Shown here piece after piece: positions 18,013 to 27,159 of a stretch of DNA of 64,000 nucleotides (position 1 is its first letter; every line of letters starts with the position of its first letter). The notes under the pieces were generated by a model. That model had not been told where the DNA came from and searched no databases. It saw only the letters and a list, made by a program, of their open reading frames with translations. The DNA lies in the NCBI GenBank assembly GCA_963814875.1, contig CAWFFJ010000019.1, positions 1 to 64,000 of the forward strand. Direction: 5' to 3'. This DNA is from CAVSIS01 sp963814875 (GTDB lineage Bacteria > Acidobacteriota > Thermoanaerobaculia > Thermoanaerobaculales > Sulfomarinibacteraceae). The position numbers and the translations under genes were made by a program.

Positions 18013-18020
18013 ACTATAAT
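18013..18020. promoter_or_regulatory. Overlapping -10-like elements in the 18.0-kb divergent spacer
   Basis: The sequence ACTATAAT reads TATAAT on the plus strand (18015-18020), toward the CgeB-like gene at 18143, and TATAGT on the minus strand (18018-18013), toward the GT2 gene at 18003. No good -35 box is visible for either direction, so I cannot say which one is used. Confidence 0.3.
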
Positions 18021-18142
18021 CGACCCAAGGTGCGGACATCAGCAGCGTGCGGTGCGGGCCGGTCGATTGCGGTCGCGGCTTCGGGGACAGCTCATCGCGC
18101 CTCCCCCCGGGCGCTGCGTCGTACGCGGCGGGTGGAGGCGTA

Positions 18143-19354
18143 ATGAGCCTGCCGGGCTCCCCGCGCCGACGGCCGCCGACCCTGCTCGTCGTCTGCTCCT
18201 CGCTCGATCTCGATACCCCGTTCTCGGCGACGCCCGCCTGGTGGCAGCTGCTCAAGGGTCTCTACGAGTGCGGCGCCACGCTCCACGTGACCGCCTACCA
18301 CGGTGCGGTCCCGGCCACGCCGTGGTGGACCGCACACCCCAACCCGGCGCGGTTCGCCGGCGACGCCTACGCGGCGGCCCGAGGAGCGCTGCTGGCCCTC
18401 GCTGGCGGGGCGCGTTCCATCCGGCGCGACGGTCGCGAGGGCCGGTCCGGGGCCGCCGTACGCCGCCTCGCCCACGCCGTCGCGGCGCCGCGCTGGGTGC
18501 ACCACCTGTCGGCGATCCTGGCGGCCCATGAGGCGATCGATGCCGTCGTCCTGATCTCGGTACCGCCGAACCACCTTCGCGGCGTCGCCGGCGAGCTGCG
18601 CGCCCGCTTCGATCGACCGGTCCTGTTCTACGACGGCGACGTCCCGGCGAGCCTGCCCGGCCATCGCGGGTTCGCGACCGGCTTTCGCATCTACGACGGG
18701 GCGGACCTCGGGGAGTTCGACGGCGTGCTGTCGAACTCCGTCGGCGGCCAGGACGAGCTCCGCGCGCTCGGCGCCCGTCGCACCCACACGCTCTACTACG
18801 CGGCCGACCCACAGCTCTACGCCCCGGTCGAGGTCGACCAGGACATCGACGTCTTCTTCTACGGCCACTCCACCGAGTACCGAGGCGCCTGGCTCGACGC
18901 CATGATCCGCACCCCGGCGGCGGTGCTCGACGAGGCGCGGTTCGCGGTCCGCGGGCACGGCCTCGACGGTCTCGGCCGGGTCGAACAGCTCCCTTACCTC
19001 TCGTTCAGCCGCCTGCGCGAGTACGTCTCGCGCAGCCGCATCAATCTCGCCGTGACGCGGGAGACTCACGCCGCGGTCCACGCGTCCTCGACGATGCGGC
19101 CCTTCGAGCTCGCGATGACGGGGGCCTGCATCGTCAGCAACCCGTGCGCGGGCATGGAGGAGTGGTTCGAGCCCGGGCGGGAGGTCGTCCAGGTCGCATC
19201 CGCCGACGAGGCGGTCGACCGCTATCGACACCTCCTCGCCCACGAGGACGAGCGGCGCGCGCTGGGTGCGGCGGCACGCAGACGGGCGCTCGCGGAGCAC
19301 ACCTACGTCCGGCGGGCGGCACAGCTGCTCGCCATCCTCGACGAGTACCGCTGA
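18143..19354 (+). CDS. CgeB-like glycosyltransferase
   Basis: This 403-aa protein has the same C-terminal signature as the product of 9677-10834: SSTMRPFELAMTGACIVSNP, then MEEWFEPGREVVQVASADEA, then EHTYVRRA, as in Glyco_trans_1_2/CgeB enzymes. The N-terminal part (LLVVCSSLDLDTPFSATPAW) is unlike ordinary GT4 N-domains. The ATG at 18143 was chosen because GGAGG lies 5 nt upstream; an upstream in-frame start at 18047 has no such site. It is the first gene of an 11-gene plus-strand run to 30964, ending flush with the GTG of the next gene (TGA followed directly by GTG). Confidence 0.8.
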   Translation: MSLPGSPRRRPPTLLVVCSSLDLDTPFSATPAWWQLLKGLYECGATLHVTAYHGAVPATPWWTAHPNPARFAGDAYAAARGALLALAGGARSIRRDGREGRSGAAVRRLAHAVAAPRWVHHLSAILAAHEAIDAVVLISVPPNHLRGVAGELRARFDRPVLFYDGDVPASLPGHRGFATGFRIYDGADLGEFDGVLSNSVGGQDELRALGARRTHTLYYAADPQLYAPVEVDQDIDVFFYGHSTEYRGAWLDAMIRTPAAVLDEARFAVRGHGLDGLGRVEQLPYLSFSRLREYVSRSRINLAVTRETHAAVHASSTMRPFELAMTGACIVSNPCAGMEEWFEPGREVVQVASADEAVDRYRHLLAHEDERRALGAAARRRALAEHTYVRRAAQLLAILDEYR

Positions 19355-21139
19355 GTGACGCAGATCCTCGCGTTCATGCTGTTCGGGCTCTCAGGTGCCG
19401 CCGGTTACGGCGCGGCCCGGGCGCTGCTACCGCATGCAAGTCGGGACCGCATCGGGCTCTTGGTGACCACCCTGGCGCTTGCGGTGGGGGTGCTGACCCA
19501 GGCCATGGTGTGGGTCGCGCTGCTGCTGCCAGGGAAGCTGGGACCCGGCTCTGCGCTCGTCGCTCTTGTCGTCCTGGTGGCCGCAGGCGCTCTCGTGCTG
19601 CGGCGCCGACGACCCGCAGAGTCTCACGAACCGTCCGACGGAGCGCCGACGGCGATGGCGACGCGGGCGCTGGCCGTCGCGGCACTCGCGGTGTCCGTCG
19701 CTATCCTGCTCGGAGCGGTGCTGTGGCCGTTTGGCGACGGCGACGCGCTCGCGGTCTACGGCCCCCTCGGGCGCGTCATCGCAGCGACAGGGTCGCTCCC
19801 CGTCGGGGAAGGTCTCTACGAGGCCTATCCGATGCAGGTGCCGATGCTCTACGCCGCGGTCGAGTGGCTGTGCGGCGGGCCGAGCGAGTACCTGTCGCGT
19901 TTCTTGGCCGCCGTTCTCGCGGTGGCCGGCGTGGCCGCGGCCGGCTGGCTGGCGCGGGAGCTGCGCTCGGCGAGGGCGGGCTGGCTCGCCGCGGCGCTCC
20001 TCGCCGCCTGCCCGGTCTACTGCGGATGGGCAACCACCGGCTATGCCGACATCCCGGCGGGGTTCTTCACCGTGCTCGCCGCGGTGTTCGCGTGGCGGTG
20101 GTGGCGCTCACGTGTCCTCGCCGACGCGGTGCTCGGCGGAGCCGCCGCCGGTCTCGCGCTGTGGACCAAGAACAGCACGCTGACCCTGCTGGTGTCCGGG
20201 CCGGCGCTGGCGGCAGCGTGGTGGTGGGCGGACCGCACGCGCCGACAACGGCACGATCCTCGTTCGAGTGGTGCCGATGCAGCCGCACCGTGGCGCTGGT
20301 CGCACATCGCAGCGGCCGCGGCGGCGGCGGCCGTCGTCGCGGCGCCGTTCTACGTCCGCAACGTCGTGGTGTTCGGGTTCGCCGTCCCCGCCACCGTGTG
20401 GGCCGACCGCGCCCGCCACGATCTCGCTGGTCTGCTCGACCCCCTGCGACCGGAGCAGGGTTTCGGCCTCCTCGGCTGGGCGGGGGCGGCGACAGTCGCG
20501 ATCTGCCTCTGGCGACTGATCCGGACTCGCGGGGCGGCGCCCGCGGGGGCCCTCCTGGTCAGCGTCGTGGCTCCCTTCGTCGCGGCGTGGTGGTGGTGGG
20601 CGAGCTACGATCCCCGTTTTCTCGTCACGCTGCTGCCGGTCGCCGCCGGGTTCTCCGGCTGGCTGCTCGACGAGGCGATCGAGGGTCTCGAAGCACGCCA
20701 CCTTCGTCACGCACGCTGGGTCGCGGCGCTCGTCGTGACGGCGGTGGTGATCGGGACGCCGATTGCCCTGCGGCGCGCGGTCGAGCACAAGCGGGAGCTG
20801 CTCGCCCACCCGTGGATGAACGACCTCGAACGGCATCGTCTCCAGGTCGGCGGGCTCTATGAGCTCGCACACGCCATCAACCGCCTACCGGCCGGGGTGC
20901 GCGTCTCCGGCGTGCCCCCGGCAGCTCGCTACTACCTGGATCTGGACAGGCGGCCCCGGGTTGCGTGGGCGAGCGCGAACGAGTCGCCCTGCGCGGAGGC
21001 CTTCGACTTCCACGTGCTCTCACCCCCGGCTCGCGAGACCGCGGCCCGTGCGCCGTGTCTGGGCCGGATGGTGCTTCGCACATCCGACGGCTACCGGTTG
21101 ATCCGAGCGGCGGAGCCCGCCGGCGGCGAAGAAAGGTGA
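19355..21139 (+). CDS. GT-C-type membrane glycosyltransferase (ArnT/PMT_2-like)
   Basis: This 594-aa polytopic membrane protein has many hydrophobic helices. A loop (WPFGDGDALAVYGPLGRVIA) carries acidic residues where GT-C enzymes have their catalytic Asp. The downstream features LYEAYPMQVPMLYAAVEWL and GYADIPAGFFTVLA resemble PMT_2/ArnT proteins, and an extracytoplasmic C-terminal region follows from about residue 485. It probably transfers a lipid-linked sugar outside the cytoplasm; the acceptor is unknown. The GTG start directly abuts the stop of the preceding gene. Confidence 0.65.
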   Translation: MTQILAFMLFGLSGAAGYGAARALLPHASRDRIGLLVTTLALAVGVLTQAMVWVALLLPGKLGPGSALVALVVLVAAGALVLRRRRPAESHEPSDGAPTAMATRALAVAALAVSVAILLGAVLWPFGDGDALAVYGPLGRVIAATGSLPVGEGLYEAYPMQVPMLYAAVEWLCGGPSEYLSRFLAAVLAVAGVAAAGWLARELRSARAGWLAAALLAACPVYCGWATTGYADIPAGFFTVLAAVFAWRWWRSRVLADAVLGGAAAGLALWTKNSTLTLLVSGPALAAAWWWADRTRRQRHDPRSSGADAAAPWRWSHIAAAAAAAAVVAAPFYVRNVVVFGFAVPATVWADRARHDLAGLLDPLRPEQGFGLLGWAGAATVAICLWRLIRTRGAAPAGALLVSVVAPFVAAWWWWASYDPRFLVTLLPVAAGFSGWLLDEAIEGLEARHLRHARWVAALVVTAVVIGTPIALRRAVEHKRELLAHPWMNDLERHRLQVGGLYELAHAINRLPAGVRVSGVPPAARYYLDLDRRPRVAWASANESPCAEAFDFHVLSPPARETAARAPCLGRMVLRTSDGYRLIRAAEPAGGEER

Positions 21140-21143
21140 CCGG

Positions 21144-23075
21144 GTGAGCTCCCTCGCCGTCGCTGCGCTCCTCCTCGCGGTGCTCGCCACCGCCGGCTCG
21201 GGATTCGGACGCTGGCTTGGAGGATCTCGTCGCGACGTTGCACTGGGTGCAGTCGCCTTTCTGGCGTTGTGGCTGGTGACCGTCACCCAACTGTCGGCCG
21301 CCTGGGGTTTCACCCCGGTCTCGACCGCGGGTGTGTCGGTCGCGCTCGGACTTGCCGCCTGGCTGGCATCGCGGCGGCCGGGGCCGGTCGAGCGCACCCC
21401 GGAGCGCGCAGAGCGCTCGGCGGAGCTGCGCCTGCTGCTGGTCGTGGCGCTCGCGCTGTCGCTGCCGTTGATTCTCCTCCCGGTGCCTCTCGACACCGAC
21501 GCCCAGGGCTTCGGGCAGCTCGCACTGGCGGTTCGCGACGGCGGCGACCTCACCGCGCTCGCACCCTTGCGGCCCGGGATCGCCTTTCTCTACGCACCGG
21601 GCGGGCCGGTGCTTTTCGCGTCCCTGTCCGCGCTGCTGCCCGGCGTTGCGATGAGCGACGTCATGATGGGAGCCGCTCACGCCCTCGCGCTGTTGTTCGT
21701 GGCGCTCGCCGGGACGCTCGGCGAGGAGCTCGCAACGGAGTTCCGGTCCGCCTCCGCGACAGGGGAGGGCTGGCCGGACCCGGTGGGGTGGCGGCGGCTG
21801 GCGCAGATCGGAGCGGCGGCGAGCCCCGGCCTGTGGACCGCTCTGCTCGACGCGCACTACACCGCGATCCTCGGTCTCACCATCGGCATGCTCGCGCTCG
21901 TCGCCTGTTGGCGCGTGTGGCGGACCGGCGCTCGTCGCGACGTCATCCTCGCCGGCGTGGCGCTCGCGGCGTTGATTCTCGCCCACCAGGACTGCGCCCT
22001 CGCCGTCGCCGTCGGGCTCGTCCCGCTCGCCATCGCAGCGTGGTTCGCGGCCCAACCTGGCGTACGCTCCCGGGTTGCGGTCGCGACTGTCGCCCTGGTC
22101 GCGCTCGCCGCGGCCCTGCTCGTCCCCTGGCTCGTGAGGATCGCGCCTCTTCTCGCGTCGGGCGTTGCGTCGCCGTTTTCCACCAGCGGCGGCCACTGGC
22201 GCCAGATGATCCTGTACCACGGCGTGGTCTGGCCCCTGCTCGCGCTCGCCGGCATGGTGGTCGGCATTCGTCGGAATCCCGCGTGGACGCTCGCCGTGGT
22301 GGTCTGGATCGCGCTCCTGGTGGACCTTTCGATCACCGGCGTGCTCGCCGCCGTCGGTCCGCTCGCGGCCTCGCTGCACCGCTTCGCCTACCCCTTCAGC
22401 CTCGCCTGGCACGGCCTCGTGCTCCCGTACCTCATGCTCGGCGTCGTCGCCGTCGCCGCCCGGGTGGGTCGACGGCACTGGCACCTGGAGAGCTTCCCGA
22501 GCCGGGGGGCGGTGATGGGCGCCGTCGCGGTGCTCGCGGCCGTCGGCCTCTCGGCGCCACGGATGATGGACCGGTTCGCCGGGCGGGCGCCATTCTACGG
22601 CGCGCTCGCCAGCCGCAATGACGTCCGTGCCATGAAGTGGCTGCGACGGCACGCGCCAATGGGCGCGCGGGTGCTCAACTACCCGGGCGACCTCGACCAT
22701 CTGCGCGACTGGGAGGGCCACTGGGCGCCCGTCCTCACCGAGCGGGACTGCGTGTACTTCCGCATGCAACCGTTCTTTCTCGACAACCCCCGCTGGGCGC
22801 GACCAGGGGCGCTCGCCGGCGCCGTCCGGGAGCAGCGCGAGATGCTCGCCTTCTGGCGCACTCCCGGCGACCCGGCGAACGCCCAACGGCTCGCGGCGGC
22901 CGGGATCCGCTACGTGCTGGTGCCCGAGGCCGTCGGTGATCCGTCGAGCCTGGACCACGCCTGGCGGGGACGACCGCCGGCGCTGGTCGACGGCCGGCGG
23001 CCGCCCCCGCTGGACGGCGACCTTCTGCGTCTCGTCTTCCGAGCCGGCGGCGCCGCCGTGTACGAGCTGAGGTAG
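21144..23075 (+). CDS. Large polytopic membrane protein, GT-C-like, family not recognised
   Basis: This 643-aa protein has a dozen or more hydrophobic segments. A C-terminal soluble part of about 130 aa contains MKWLRRHAPMGARVLNYPGD and RYVLVPEAVGDP. In many GT-C-like membrane proteins a helix pair is followed by such a phrase about a residence or position ('...WL..N.P....vl.'), so I infer a GT-C-like or acyl/glycan-modifying role, without a firm family. The loop after the early helices (LPLDTDAQGFGQLALAVRDG in essence) contains an acidic DTDAQ cluster that could be catalytic. The GTG start is 4 nt after the previous stop, within the operon. Confidence 0.5.
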   Translation: MSSLAVAALLLAVLATAGSGFGRWLGGSRRDVALGAVAFLALWLVTVTQLSAAWGFTPVSTAGVSVALGLAAWLASRRPGPVERTPERAERSAELRLLLVVALALSLPLILLPVPLDTDAQGFGQLALAVRDGGDLTALAPLRPGIAFLYAPGGPVLFASLSALLPGVAMSDVMMGAAHALALLFVALAGTLGEELATEFRSASATGEGWPDPVGWRRLAQIGAAASPGLWTALLDAHYTAILGLTIGMLALVACWRVWRTGARRDVILAGVALAALILAHQDCALAVAVGLVPLAIAAWFAAQPGVRSRVAVATVALVALAAALLVPWLVRIAPLLASGVASPFSTSGGHWRQMILYHGVVWPLLALAGMVVGIRRNPAWTLAVVVWIALLVDLSITGVLAAVGPLAASLHRFAYPFSLAWHGLVLPYLMLGVVAVAARVGRRHWHLESFPSRGAVMGAVAVLAAVGLSAPRMMDRFAGRAPFYGALASRNDVRAMKWLRRHAPMGARVLNYPGDLDHLRDWEGHWAPVLTERDCVYFRMQPFFLDNPRWARPGALAGAVREQREMLAFWRTPGDPANAQRLAAAGIRYVLVPEAVGDPSSLDHAWRGRPPALVDGRRPPPLDGDLLRLVFRAGGAAVYELR

Positions 23076-23077
23076 CG

Positions 23078-23848
23078 ATGGTGCGAGACGCGTTCGACGA
23101 CCCGACACGCCGCGCCTGGGACGGGATCTGGCGCACGAGCGACCTCGCCCTGGAGCACGCGACCGGGCGGTACGACCGCGCCCGGGCCATCCGCGACCGC
23201 TATCTGAGACTGCTGCCCGACGACGGCGTGGTCCTCGAGGCGGGCTGCGGGGTCGGCACCGAGCTCGTCGCCCTGGCCGGGCTCGGCCGCCGGGTCGTCG
23301 GCATCGACTACTCCTTGCCGGGGCTGGGCAAGCTTCGCGTCTTCGACCCGCAGGCCCCGCTCGCCGGCGCCGACATCCACCGCCTGCCCGTTGGTGACGG
23401 TGCACTCGCGGCCTACCTCTCCTTCGGCGTCCTCGAGCATTTCGAGTGGGGTCCCAAACCGGCGTTGACCGAGGCCCTGCGGGTGCTTCGACCGGGAGGG
23501 GTGCTGGTCCTCACCGTTCCCGCTCCGAACCTCGTCTGGCGCGGCGCCCGCTTCAGGCGACGGTGGCTGGGAGGCGCCCCGGGCGCCGACTACTACGAGA
23601 CCACCTACCGGCTCGCGGAGATTCGTGACACGGTCGTCGAGGTCGGTTTTGCCGACGTGTGCGCCGACCCGATCGACCACAGCTTCACCCTGTGGGGGTG
23701 CGGCGGCCCGTTTCGCGGCGCCGGCCACTACGTGACGTCCGGCCTCGCGGAGACGTTCGGGCGGGTCGCCGCTCGACTCGCTCCGCGGGCATTGGCTTTC
23801 GCTACGATGGTGACTGCGAGAAAGCCTGGAGGTCAGGCGTGCCCGTGA
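23078..23848 (+). CDS. Class I SAM-dependent methyltransferase
   Basis: This 256-aa cytoplasmic enzyme has motif I VLEAGCGVGTELVALA (near residues 50-65). Further motifs are VVGIDYS, the HRLPVGDGAL block, FGVLEHFEWG, and LRPGGVLVLTVPAPN. It resembles Methyltransf_11/25 members. Such enzymes in polysaccharide loci methylate sugar hydroxyls or small intermediates; the substrate cannot be read from the sequence. The ATG at 23078 follows a GAGG and lies 2 nt after the TAG of the preceding membrane-protein gene, so translation is probably coupled. Confidence 0.85.
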   Translation: MVRDAFDDPTRRAWDGIWRTSDLALEHATGRYDRARAIRDRYLRLLPDDGVVLEAGCGVGTELVALAGLGRRVVGIDYSLPGLGKLRVFDPQAPLAGADIHRLPVGDGALAAYLSFGVLEHFEWGPKPALTEALRVLRPGGVLVLTVPAPNLVWRGARFRRRWLGGAPGADYYETTYRLAEIRDTVVEVGFADVCADPIDHSFTLWGCGGPFRGAGHYVTSGLAETFGRVAARLAPRALAFATMVTARKPGGQACP

Positions 23849-23921
23849 ACCGAATCGGCCCGTCGATCGGCCGACACCCCGTCGAAGGTCCGGTCGCCGA
23901 GATGCCGCCAACGGTCGACCC

Positions 23922-24797
23922 GTGACCGGACGCTCGATGGACCTCTCGATCGTCGTCGTCAGCTACAACGTACGCCGCCTTCTCGAGAAGACGGTCGAGG
24001 CGGCGCTGGCCGACAGCTCGACGCTCGATGCGGAGGTGATCGTCATCGACAACGCGAGCATCGACGGCAGCGCCGACGCGATTCGCGCTCGCTTCCCAAC
24101 CGCCACCATCGTGGAGAACCCGGAGAACCGCTGCTACACGGCCGCCAACAACCAGGGCTTCGCCAGCGCGCGCGGACGGTTCGTGTTGGTGCTGAACCCG
24201 GACGCAGAGGTCCGGCCGGGCACCCTGCCCGCGATGGTCGGCGCGCTCGAGGCGCGCCCCGAGGTCGGCCTCGCGTCGTGCCGGATGCTGTGGCCGGACG
24301 GGCGGGTCCAGCGCAACTGCTGTGCCGAAAGGAGCTTCCTCTCGCTCGTGCTGGACAACACCCCGCTCGGGCTTGTACTCGCCCCGCTTCGCGCCCGGAT
24401 CAGGTCCCGGGAGTGGTACGCGGGCTGGGACCGCGAGTCCGAGCGGGAGGTCGGCGTGCTGCCCGGGTCGTTCCTGCTCGCCCGGCGCGGGGTGCTCGAC
24501 ACGGTCGGAGGCTTCGACGAGAGGCTCCGGCTCTACTTCGCCGAGGACGACTGGTGCGGGCGGGTCAGGCGCCGCGGCCACGGCGTGCGCTACCTGCCGG
24601 TCGGAGGCGTGATCCACCCGGAGGCGGCGAGCGTCCGCCAGGCACCGCGCCGGGCGCGGAGGATCTACTTCGAGGACCTGACGCGTTACACGGAGATCCG
24701 GTTCGGCCGCGGGCGGGCGCGCCTGCTCCGGGCGCTCGCATGGCCCTTTCGTCAGGCGCTCGACACCGCCGGCCGCGTGCGGGGAGAGCGCAGTTGA
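23922..24797 (+). CDS. GT2 glycosyltransferase (rhamnosyltransferase/WbbL-like)
   Basis: This 291-aa enzyme has the GT-A layout of WbbL/RfbF-like transferases: LSIVVVSYNVRRLL, VIVIDNASIDGS, NNQGFASARGRFVLVLNPDA, then GSFLLARRGVLDTVGGFDE and the acidic LYFAEDDWCGRVRR segment. It probably adds rhamnose or a related sugar to the lipid-linked intermediate. The frame opens with GTG at 23922, and an ATG five codons in (23937) is an equally plausible start because no strong ribosome-binding site precedes either. Its TGA overlaps the TTG start of the next GT4 gene. A 73-bp spacer precedes it, in which I see no clear signal. Confidence 0.86.
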   Translation: MTGRSMDLSIVVVSYNVRRLLEKTVEAALADSSTLDAEVIVIDNASIDGSADAIRARFPTATIVENPENRCYTAANNQGFASARGRFVLVLNPDAEVRPGTLPAMVGALEARPEVGLASCRMLWPDGRVQRNCCAERSFLSLVLDNTPLGLVLAPLRARIRSREWYAGWDRESEREVGVLPGSFLLARRGVLDTVGGFDERLRLYFAEDDWCGRVRRRGHGVRYLPVGGVIHPEAASVRQAPRRARRIYFEDLTRYTEIRFGRGRARLLRALAWPFRQALDTAGRVRGERS

Positions 24798-25954
24798 GCG
24801 CCCTCAAGGTCGCCTTCGTCAGCTCGTACACCGGCCTCGGCGGCGGCGAGACCAGTCTCCTTTCGCTCCTCGGAGCGCTCGAACGCGCACGCGTCGAGCC
24901 CGTTCTCCTGTGCCCGCGCGAGGGGCAGCTGCCGGAGGCGGCCCGCCGTCTCGGCGTCGCGGTCCAGATCGTGCCGTGGCGGCCCGCGAACGCCTTCTTC
25001 CTGCCTCGCCCCGCCGCGCGCACCTCGGGTGCCGCGGCGTTGCGGGCGAAGCTCGAGGAGACCGGGACGGTGGTGGTGCACAGCGACTTCCACTCGCTGC
25101 CGCTGGCGGTCGGCGCGCAGGCCGGCCGCGGCCGGCGCGTGGTGTTCACGTGTTGGGGCTGGTGGTTTCATCCGCGTTTTTGGCAGCGGTCGTTCTACCG
25201 CCGCGAGTCGCTGCGTATCGTCGCCGCTTCGCACGCGATCCGACGCGGCTTTCTCGGGGATCCGCCGTTCATGGCGCCGGCGCGGATCGAGGTGGTGCAT
25301 CCGGGCGTGGACAGCGCGAGGTACCGGCCAAGACCGGACGAGCGGAACACCATCCGCCAGACGCTCGGCCTCGCGATCGAGGCGCCGCTGGTCACGCTGG
25401 TTGCCCGCTTCCAGCGGGTCAAGGGGCACGATGTCTTCCTCGATGCGGCACGTCTCGTTCTGCGCGACGTGCCGCAGGCGCAGTTCGCGATCGCCGGCGA
25501 GAACGCCTTCGGGGTTGCCGCCGACGAGAGGTACCGGAATCAGGTCACGCGACAGGTCGCTTCTGACGCCCTGCTTCGTGACCGTGTCCGATTTCTCGGC
25601 TGGGTCGAGCACTCCGAACGTCTGGTGGCGGCCTCCGACGTGGTCGTCGTCAGCAGCCGCTTCGAGAGCTTCGGGATGGTGGGCGTCGAGGCGATGGCGT
25701 GTGGCGTGCCGGTGGTGAGCATCGACCGGGGCGGCCCGGCAGAGACGATCGTCGATGGCGAGACCGGCTTCCTGGTCCCGCCAGAGCAGCCCGAGGCGAT
25801 CGCGGCGCGGGTGGTGAGGCTGCTCAGCGACGCGGCGCTTCGCGGCCGCATGGGTGAGGCCGGGCGGGCGCGGGTCCAGGCCGGGTTCACGGTCGAGCGC
25901 TACGCCGCGCGGATGACCGAGATCTTCGAGGCGGCGGCCGCCGGCGGGCCATGA
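24794..25954 (+). CDS. GT4 glycosyltransferase (TTG start)
   Basis: This 386-aa GT-B enzyme reads SALKVAFVSSYTGLGGGETS at its N-terminus, with the GGGETS acceptor loop. It then has VTLVARFQRVKGHDVFLDAA, FAIAGEN and the EX7E block ESFGMVGVEAMACGVPV. The start is inferred to be TTG at 24794: the TTGA overlaps the preceding TGA, GGGGAG lies 8 nt upstream, and no ATG or GTG exists before the conserved first strand. Open frame continues far upstream only because of GC-rich codon usage. Its last four bases overlap the ATG of the following gene. Confidence 0.86.
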   Translation: MSALKVAFVSSYTGLGGGETSLLSLLGALERARVEPVLLCPREGQLPEAARRLGVAVQIVPWRPANAFFLPRPAARTSGAAALRAKLEETGTVVVHSDFHSLPLAVGAQAGRGRRVVFTCWGWWFHPRFWQRSFYRRESLRIVAASHAIRRGFLGDPPFMAPARIEVVHPGVDSARYRPRPDERNTIRQTLGLAIEAPLVTLVARFQRVKGHDVFLDAARLVLRDVPQAQFAIAGENAFGVAADERYRNQVTRQVASDALLRDRVRFLGWVEHSERLVAASDVVVVSSRFESFGMVGVEAMACGVPVVSIDRGGPAETIVDGETGFLVPPEQPEAIAARVVRLLSDAALRGRMGEAGRARVQAGFTVERYAARMTEIFEAAAAGGP

Positions 25955-27159
25955 GGATCCTGTTCGTCTCGCGCTGCCTGCCGTTGCCCCGTCACCTCGG
26001 CGACCGGCTGATCCTCTTCCACCTCCTGCGCGGCCTTCGCTCGCGCGGCCACCAGTGCGAGGTGGTCGCGCTCGCCCACCCCGACGACGGCGACGACATC
26101 CGGAGGGAGAGCGCGATGCTCGCCGACGCCCTCGAGGTGGTCACCGAGCGCCCGCGAAGCGCACTGGACTACCTTGCCGGGTGGTCGGCGCCGTTCCCGG
26201 CGGATGCCCATCACACCCGGCATCCGGCGATGTGGCAGGCCGTCGTCCGCAGGGTCGGGGCCGGTGGAGTCGACCTCGTGCACTTCCTCGGCGGCATCCA
26301 GGTCTGGGAGCACCGCGACGCCGCACGAGGCAGGCCGCGCCTCATCCAGCCCTACGAGAGCTACACCTGGTGGCTCACCCGGGCGATCGAAGCCTCTCGC
26401 TCTCCCCTCACCCGGACCGCGCTGCGCCTGCGCCGGCTCGCCGCGCGCCACTTCGAGCGCCGCATCTACCTCGGCTTCGACCGCGTGGTGCTCAACACCT
26501 CGCTCGACGAGCGCGCGCTCCTCGCGCTCGCCTCGGAGCTGCCGACGGCGGTGATCCCGCAGGGCGTCGATCTCCCGCCGGTCCCGATTCCGCTCGACCA
26601 GCGGCCGAGGTCGGCGCTGGTGTTCGTGGGAAACTTCGCCTACCGCCCCAACCTCGACGCGGCGCGCCGGCTGGTCGCAGAGATCCTGCCACGGGTGCGC
26701 GAGCGCGTGCCGGGCGCGACGCTGGCGCTGGTGGGGGCCGACCCGCCGCCGTCGCTGCGCCGCCTGCACGGAGACGGGGTCGAGGTCACCGGGACCGTGC
26801 CCGACGTGTTGCCGTGGCTCGGCCGGGCGCGCGCCTTCGTCTCGCCGATCACCGTGGGCGCCGGGATGAAGAACAAGGTCCTGGAGGCGATGGCGTCGGC
26901 AACGCCGGTGGTCGCGACGCCGGTGAGCTGCGACGGGATCGACCTTCTCGACGGCGAGCACGCGCTGCTCGCGAGCACCCCGGACGCGCTGGCCCAGGCC
27001 GCGGTCCAGGTCCTGACCGACGACCGCCTGGCCGGCGAACTCGCCCGCTCCGCGCGGCAGTTGGTCGAGGAGCGCTACCGGTGGCCGAGCGTCATCGAGC
27101 GGTACGAGGCGCTCTACGCCGAGCTGATCGCGGCCGGTCCCGGGAGGTCCCGGCCATGA
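25951..27159 (+). CDS. GT4 glycosyltransferase, similar to TIGR03087-type exopolysaccharide transferases
   Basis: This 402-aa protein opens MRILFVSRCLPLPRHLGDRL, then IPQGVDLPPVPIPL, LVFVGNFAYRPNLDAA and the donor-site block TVGAGMKNKVLEAMASATPV. The opening and the 'GNFAYRPN' plus 'GAGMKNKVLEAM' combination recall the sugar transferases named from exosortase/PEP-CTERM-linked exopolysaccharide loci (TIGR03087). This is recognition by eye and unverified. It is coupled to its neighbours by ATGA overlaps on both sides (25951-25954 and 27156-27159). Confidence 0.82.
   Translation: MRILFVSRCLPLPRHLGDRLILFHLLRGLRSRGHQCEVVALAHPDDGDDIRRESAMLADALEVVTERPRSALDYLAGWSAPFPADAHHTRHPAMWQAVVRRVGAGGVDLVHFLGGIQVWEHRDAARGRPRLIQPYESYTWWLTRAIEASRSPLTRTALRLRRLAARHFERRIYLGFDRVVLNTSLDERALLALASELPTAVIPQGVDLPPVPIPLDQRPRSALVFVGNFAYRPNLDAARRLVAEILPRVRERVPGATLALVGADPPPSLRRLHGDGVEVTGTVPDVLPWLGRARAFVSPITVGAGMKNKVLEAMASATPVVATPVSCDGIDLLDGEHALLASTPDALAQAAVQVLTDDRLAGELARSARQLVEERYRWPSVIERYEALYAELIAAGPGRSRP

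Noticed and set aside
20877..23405. Minus-strand open frame of 842 codons opposite three membrane/methyltransferase genes
   Set aside because: Low-complexity Arg/Gly/His content, no motifs, no ribosome-binding site; the plus-strand genes have clear homology and operon overlaps.
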